A DNA stretch of 27,161 nucleotides from Pseudomonadota bacterium (GTDB lineage Bacteria > Pseudomonadota > Alphaproteobacteria > Rhizobiales > Xanthobacteraceae). Under the pieces are notes generated by a model. It worked only from the letters and a program-made list of their open reading frames with translations, was not told where the DNA came from and searched no databases. Location of the stretch: positions 1 through 27,161 of the forward strand of contig JAEWBW010000264.1 of the NCBI GenBank assembly GCA_023390955.1, in the 5' to 3' direction. Shown one piece after another: positions 24,441 through 27,161 of this stretch (the first letter of the stretch is position 1; every line of letters begins with the position of its first letter). The translations under genes were made by a program, and so were the position numbers.

Positions 24441-24944
24441 ATGTCCTTTTACGACGCCGCCGTTCCCGCCTATCTGCAAATGCTCAACAGCCTCACCGGC
24501 ATCCTGACCAAGGCGGAGGCGCATTGCGCCGCCAAGAAGATCGATCCGGCCGTGCTGCTGGGATCGCGGCTCTACCCGGACATGCTGCCGCTGTCGCGCC
24601 AGATCCAGCTCGTCAGCGATTTCGCCACCAAGGGCTGCGCGCGGCTGACGCACAGCGAGGTGCCCTCGACGCCTGATACCGAGACGACATTCGCCGAGTT
24701 GAAGCAGCGGCTGGCGAAGACCATCGACTATGTGAAATCGTACAAGCCCGAGCAGTTCGAGGGCGCCGACACCAAGGACGTCACCTTCCCCGCCGGCCCG
24801 GACAAGTCGATCACGATGAAGGGCCAGCAGTTCCTCAGTGCGTTCTCGCTGCCGAACTTCTATTTCCACGCCGCGACCGCGCACGGCATTCTGCGCCACA
24901 ACGGTATCGAGATCGGCAAGCGCGATTTTATGGGCGTCAGCTGA
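24441..24944 (+). CDS. DUF1993 family protein (DinB-like helical fold)
   Basis: A 167-residue cytosolic protein starting MSFYDAAVPAYLQMLNSL at 24441 behind AAGAAGAGAG. The order of blocks (YLQMLNSLTGILTKAEAH, RLYPDMLPLSRQIQLVSDFA, TFAELKQRLAKTIDYV, FSLPNFYFHAATAHGILRHNG, ending IGKRDFMG) matches the whole DUF1993 family. These proteins adopt a four-helix fold related to DinB and often carry conserved His residues (here His in NFYFHAATAHGILRH) that could bind a metal. The reaction is unknown. It stands alone between two hairpins. Confidence 0.85.
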   Translation: MSFYDAAVPAYLQMLNSLTGILTKAEAHCAAKKIDPAVLLGSRLYPDMLPLSRQIQLVSDFATKGCARLTHSEVPSTPDTETTFAELKQRLAKTIDYVKSYKPEQFEGADTKDVTFPAGPDKSITMKGQQFLSAFSLPNFYFHAATAHGILRHNGIEIGKRDFMGVS

Positions 24945-25010
24945 TTTTCACGATCGCACGTCCGCGCAGCGGAATTCCGCTGTCCTAGCGCAAATTGCAC
25001 ATCAATTGTG

Positions 25011-25032
25011 CTACGCGGCTGTTGCCGCGTAG
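25011..25032 (+). terminator. Hairpin after the DUF1993 gene
   Basis: CTACGCGGC (25011-25019) and GCCGCGTAG (25024-25032) pair perfectly around TGTT; CCCGGTTTCACTTT follows. A 16-base perfect palindrome, CAGCGGAATTCCGCTG (24967-24982), lies earlier in the same gap. Either could end transcription of the DUF1993 gene. Confidence 0.5.
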
Positions 25033-25059
25033 CCCGGTTTCACTTTCTGTATGGCTCGT

Positions 25060-25090
25060 CACTTGCGCAGTTCACTGCGATGCACAAGTG
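25060..25090 (+). promoter_or_regulatory. Two-tier inverted repeat, candidate operator of the ene-reductase gene
   Basis: Outer arms CACTTG (25060-25065) and CAAGTG (25085-25090) and inner arms CGCAGT (25066-25071) and ACTGCG (25074-25079) are both perfect. A five-base asymmetry lies on the right. It stands 32 bases before ATG 25123. Ene-reductase genes are often under TetR- or HxlR-type repressors, which bind such repeats; none is encoded in the window. Confidence 0.45.
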
Positions 25091-25122
25091 TTGCCTCACC
25101 TCTCACCGCCTGGAAGCATTTC

Positions 25123-26217
25123 ATGAGCCGTCCGACCAAATTGTTCGAACCCTACAAGCTCGGCCCGATCACGCTGGCCAACCGTTTTGCGATGGCGCCG
25201 CTGACGCGCAACCGCGCCGTGCCGGGCAGCTTTGTTCCGAGCCCGCTCGCCGTGGACTATTACGCGCAGCGCGCCTCGGCCGGCCTCCTGATCACCGAAG
25301 CGAGCCAGGTCTCGCAGCAGGGCTAGGGCTACCAGGACACGCCCGGCATCTACTCGAAGGAGCAGGTCGCGGGCTGGCGCAAGGTCACCGACGCCGTCCA
25401 CGCCAATGGCGGACGCATCTTCATCCAGATCTGGCATGTCGGCCGCATCTCGCATGTCGCGCTGCAGGTCAATGGCGGCGCGCCGGTCGCGCCCTCCGCG
25501 ATCCGCGCCAAGGGCAAGACTTTTGTGAACGGCACCTTTGCCGACGTCTCCGAGCCGCGTGCGCTCGAGCTTTCTGAAATCCCCGGGATCATCGACGATT
25601 TCAAGCGCGCCACGAAGAATGCGCTCGAGGCGGGCTTTGACGGCGTCGAGATCCACGGCGCCAACGGCTACCTGCTCGACCAGTTCGCCAAGGACGGCAC
25701 CAACAAGCGCACCGATGCCTATGGCGGCTCCATCGAGAACCGCGCGCGGCTGATGCTGGAGATCTCCAAGGCAGTCGCCGCAGAAGCCGGCGCCGACCGC
25801 ACCGGCATCCGCATCTCGCCGGTGACGCCGGCCAACGATGTTTCCGACAGCAACCCGCAGCCGCTGTTCGACCACATCGTCGACGGACTCAATGCACTCA
25901 AGCTCGTCTACATCCACGTCATCGAGGGCGCTACCGGCGGTCCGCGCGACATCGCGCCGTTCGACTACGCCTCGCTGCGCAAGCGCTTCTCGGGCACCTA
26001 CATGGCCAACAATGGCTATGATTTCGACCTCGCGACCAAGGTGCTAGATGCCGGTGCCGCGGACCTGATCGCGTTCGGCAAGCCGTTCATCTCCAACCCC
26101 GACCTCGTCGAGCGGCTGAAGCAGGGCGCGCCGCTCAATGACTGGGACAAGAACACGTTCTATGGCGGCGGCGCGAAGGGGTATACGGATTACCCGACGC
26201 TAGCGGCGGCGAAGTAA
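25123..26217 (+). pseudogene. Old Yellow Enzyme-type alkene reductase, interrupted by an in-frame TAG
   Basis: The frame from ATG 25123 (MSRPTKLFEPYKLGP) to the TAA at 26215-26217 encodes a full OYE/NemA-type flavoprotein of about 364 codons, but codon 68 is TAG (25324-25326). It reads QQG-stop-GYQDTPGIY where the family has QGQGYxxTPGIY, so one C-to-T change of CAG is the simplest cause. Everything else is intact: APLTRNRA with the FMN-contacting Thr, IQIWHVGRISH, the active-site HGANGYLLDQF (His-x-x-Asn), RTDAYGGSIENRARL and FGKPFISNPDL. The gene would make an FMN- and NAD(P)H-dependent reductase of activated alkenes. With the stop it yields only 67 residues, unless read through or suppressed; re-initiation at ATG 25525 would lack the N-terminal FMN site. 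A sequencing error cannot be excluded. Confidence 0.85.
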
Positions 26218-26228
26218 GGTCTTTCCTC

Positions 26229-26313
26229 GTCATTGCGAGGAGCGAAGCGACGAATCAATCCAGACTGGTTCCGCGGAGATATTTCTGGATTGCTTCGCTT
26301 CGCTCGCAATGAC
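26229..26313. repeat. 85-bp inverted repeat, copy 2, opposite orientation to 10291-10374
   Basis: The left arm (26229-26264) begins GTCATTGCGAGGAGCGAAGC; the right arm (26284-26313) ends TTCGCTCGCAATGAC. Its reverse complement matches copy 1 almost base for base, including the six-base length difference between arms, with one arm change (GCAATC to TCAATC) and a similar middle. It starts 12 bases after the ene-reductase stop. Confidence 0.85.
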
Positions 26314-26344
26314 GATGTGGTTGCAGCGGGCATAGACAAAGAAA

Positions 26345-26370
26345 AAAGGCCGGGATCGCTCCCGGCCTTT
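26345..26370. terminator. Bidirectional intrinsic terminator
   Basis: AAAGGCCGGGA (26345-26355) and TCCCGGCCTTT (26360-26370) form a perfect 11-pair stem with a TCGC loop. The left side is preceded by more A residues and the right side is followed by CGTTTT. It can therefore end both the rightward ene-reductase transcript and the leftward binding-protein transcript. Confidence 0.85.
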
Positions 26371-26381
26371 CGTTTTGATGG

Positions 26382-26404
26382 ATGGCCGGGGCAAGCCCGG
26401 CCAT
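26382..26404. repeat. Short palindrome sharing its core with the 11040-11076 hairpin
   Basis: ATGGCCGGG (26382-26390) and CCCGGCCAT (26396-26404) pair around GCAAG. The 15-base core CCGGGGCAAGCCCGG (26386-26400) is identical to 11051-11065. It lies between the bidirectional terminator and the stop codon of the leftward gene and may add to termination. Confidence 0.6.
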
Positions 26405-26418
26405 GACATCTTACGACG

Positions 26419-27161
26419 TCACTTGGCTTCCGCGCGCTTCGGGGGAGTGGCCGGCCACGACTTGATCAGGGTGTCGTAGTCGACGGTCTCGCCCTTCGGC
26501 TTCTCGTTCGCCAGCTTGCGCTGCGGAGCGATGGTGCCGTCCTTCTGGGCCTTGGCGTACCAGTACTCGGCCGACTCCTTCTTGTGGAGCTTCGGACCGC
26601 AGGCACCCTGCACGCCCGATTTCTCCAGACGCTCCATCACGGAGTCCTGGGCGGCCGCGAGCGCGTCCATCGCCTGCTGCGGGGTCTTCGCACCGGACGA
26701 CGCATCGCCGATGTTCTGCCACCACAGCTGCGCGAGCTTCGGATAGTCAGGCACGTTGTTGCCGGTCGGGGTCCACTGCACGCGGGCGGGCGAGCGGTAG
26801 AACTCGACGAGGCCGCCGAGCTTCGGCGCACGCTCGGTGAACGACTTGTCCCAGATGTCGGATTCACGGATGAAGGTGAGACCGACATGGCTCTTCTTCA
26901 GGCTCACCGACTTGGAGATGATGAACTGGAGATAGAGCCAGGCCGCCTTGCGGCGGTCAGCCGGGGTCGACTTCAGCAGGGTCACGGAGCCGGCGTCCTG
27001 GTAGCCGAGCTTCATGCCTTCCTTCCAGTACGAGCCGTGCGGCGACGGAGCCATACGCCACTTCGGCGTACCGTCCGCGTTCATCACGGCGATGCCCGGC
27101 TTCACCATGTCGGCGGTGAAGGCGGTGTACCAGAACATCTGCTGGGCGATGTTGCCCTGCG
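26419..27161 (-). CDS. ABC transporter solute-binding protein, C-terminal part (5' end outside window)
   Basis: The frame is open from the right edge to the TGA at 26419-26421, giving about 247 residues of an extracellular solute-binding protein of family 1 (sugar/polyol type). Visible blocks: GNIAQQMFWYTAF, YWKEGMKLGYQDAGSVTLLKSTPADRRKAAWLYLQFI, TFIRESDIWDKSF, LWWQNIGDASSGAKTPQQAMDALA, and ERLEKSGVQGACGPKL near the end. The protein acts in the periplasm and hands its ligand to an ABC permease. The last part resembles glycerol/polyol-binding GlpV-like proteins as far as I remember, but this substrate call is weak. The signal peptide lies outside the window, and any permease and ATPase genes would be elsewhere. 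The bidirectional terminator at 26345-26370 ends it. Confidence 0.85.
   Translation of the reverse strand, partial: QGNIAQQMFWYTAFTADMVKPGIAVMNADGTPKWRMAPSPHGSYWKEGMKLGYQDAGSVTLLKSTPADRRKAAWLYLQFIISKSVSLKKSHVGLTFIRESDIWDKSFTERAPKLGGLVEFYRSPARVQWTPTGNNVPDYPKLAQLWWQNIGDASSGAKTPQQAMDALAAAQDSVMERLEKSGVQGACGPKLHKKESAEYWYAKAQKDGTIAPQRKLANEKPKGETVDYDTLIKSWPATPPKRAEAK

Noticed and set aside
25324..25326. TAG read as a specially coded amino acid such as pyrrolysine
   Set aside because: No pyrrolysine machinery is known in this group and the family has an ordinary Gln here; a simple C-to-T change explains it.

Overview
The window is high-GC, almost fully coding DNA with the gene content and intergenic repeat style of a Bradyrhizobium-type alphaproteobacterium (Nitrobacteraceae). 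This assignment rests on recognised protein families and remembered repeat styles, not on a search. No rRNA, tRNA, CRISPR array, IS element or phage gene was seen. The window is chromosomal-looking housekeeping and metabolic DNA, and both end genes are cut by the window edges.

Layout. 1-2.7 kb: end of a DUF4159 protein and a membrane-anchored von Willebrand A/amidotransferase-like protein, the tail of a BatA-like cell-envelope operon. 2.8-5.8 kb: a zinc-uptake unit with a Zur-type palindrome, a small DUF2946 protein and a ZnuD-like TonB-dependent receptor. 5.8-9.3 kb: a GNAT acetyltransferase, a GT-C-like membrane protein facing a GT2 glycosyltransferase plus DUF2304 pair, and a Nudix hydrolase. 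9.4-11.3 kb: a metallophosphoesterase, a tail-anchored-looking unknown protein and a DUF4170 protein. 11.4-14.7 kb: isocitrate lyase (glyoxylate shunt) divergent from its probable regulator of the ScfR/RamB type, with a repeat-rich AT-rich region between them. 14.9-18.4 kb: a small dimeric alpha-beta-barrel-like protein, a protein with a Lys/Ala-rich tail, a TPR protein, the protease HtpX and an unknown protein. 18.6-22.9 kb: a catabolic cassette (HMG-CoA-lyase-like enzyme, class III CoA-transferase, Bug-type solute-binding protein) divergent from a LysR regulator. 23-26.2 kb: an MltB-type lytic transglycosylase, a DUF1993 protein and an Old Yellow Enzyme gene interrupted by one in-frame amber codon. 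26.4 kb to the end: the C-terminal part of a sugar/polyol ABC transporter binding protein.

Most notable points: (1) the Zur-box/DUF2946/ZnuD unit, which also has a hairpin over the receptor ribosome binding site; (2) the TGTAA array between aceA and its regulator; (3) the lyase/CoA-transferase cassette, whose lyase departs from the HMG-CoA lyase signature and which may activate and split a branched dicarboxylic acid; (4) the amber-interrupted ene-reductase; (5) several families of palindromic repeats, one of them present twice in opposite orientation, each time right behind a stop codon between convergent genes.
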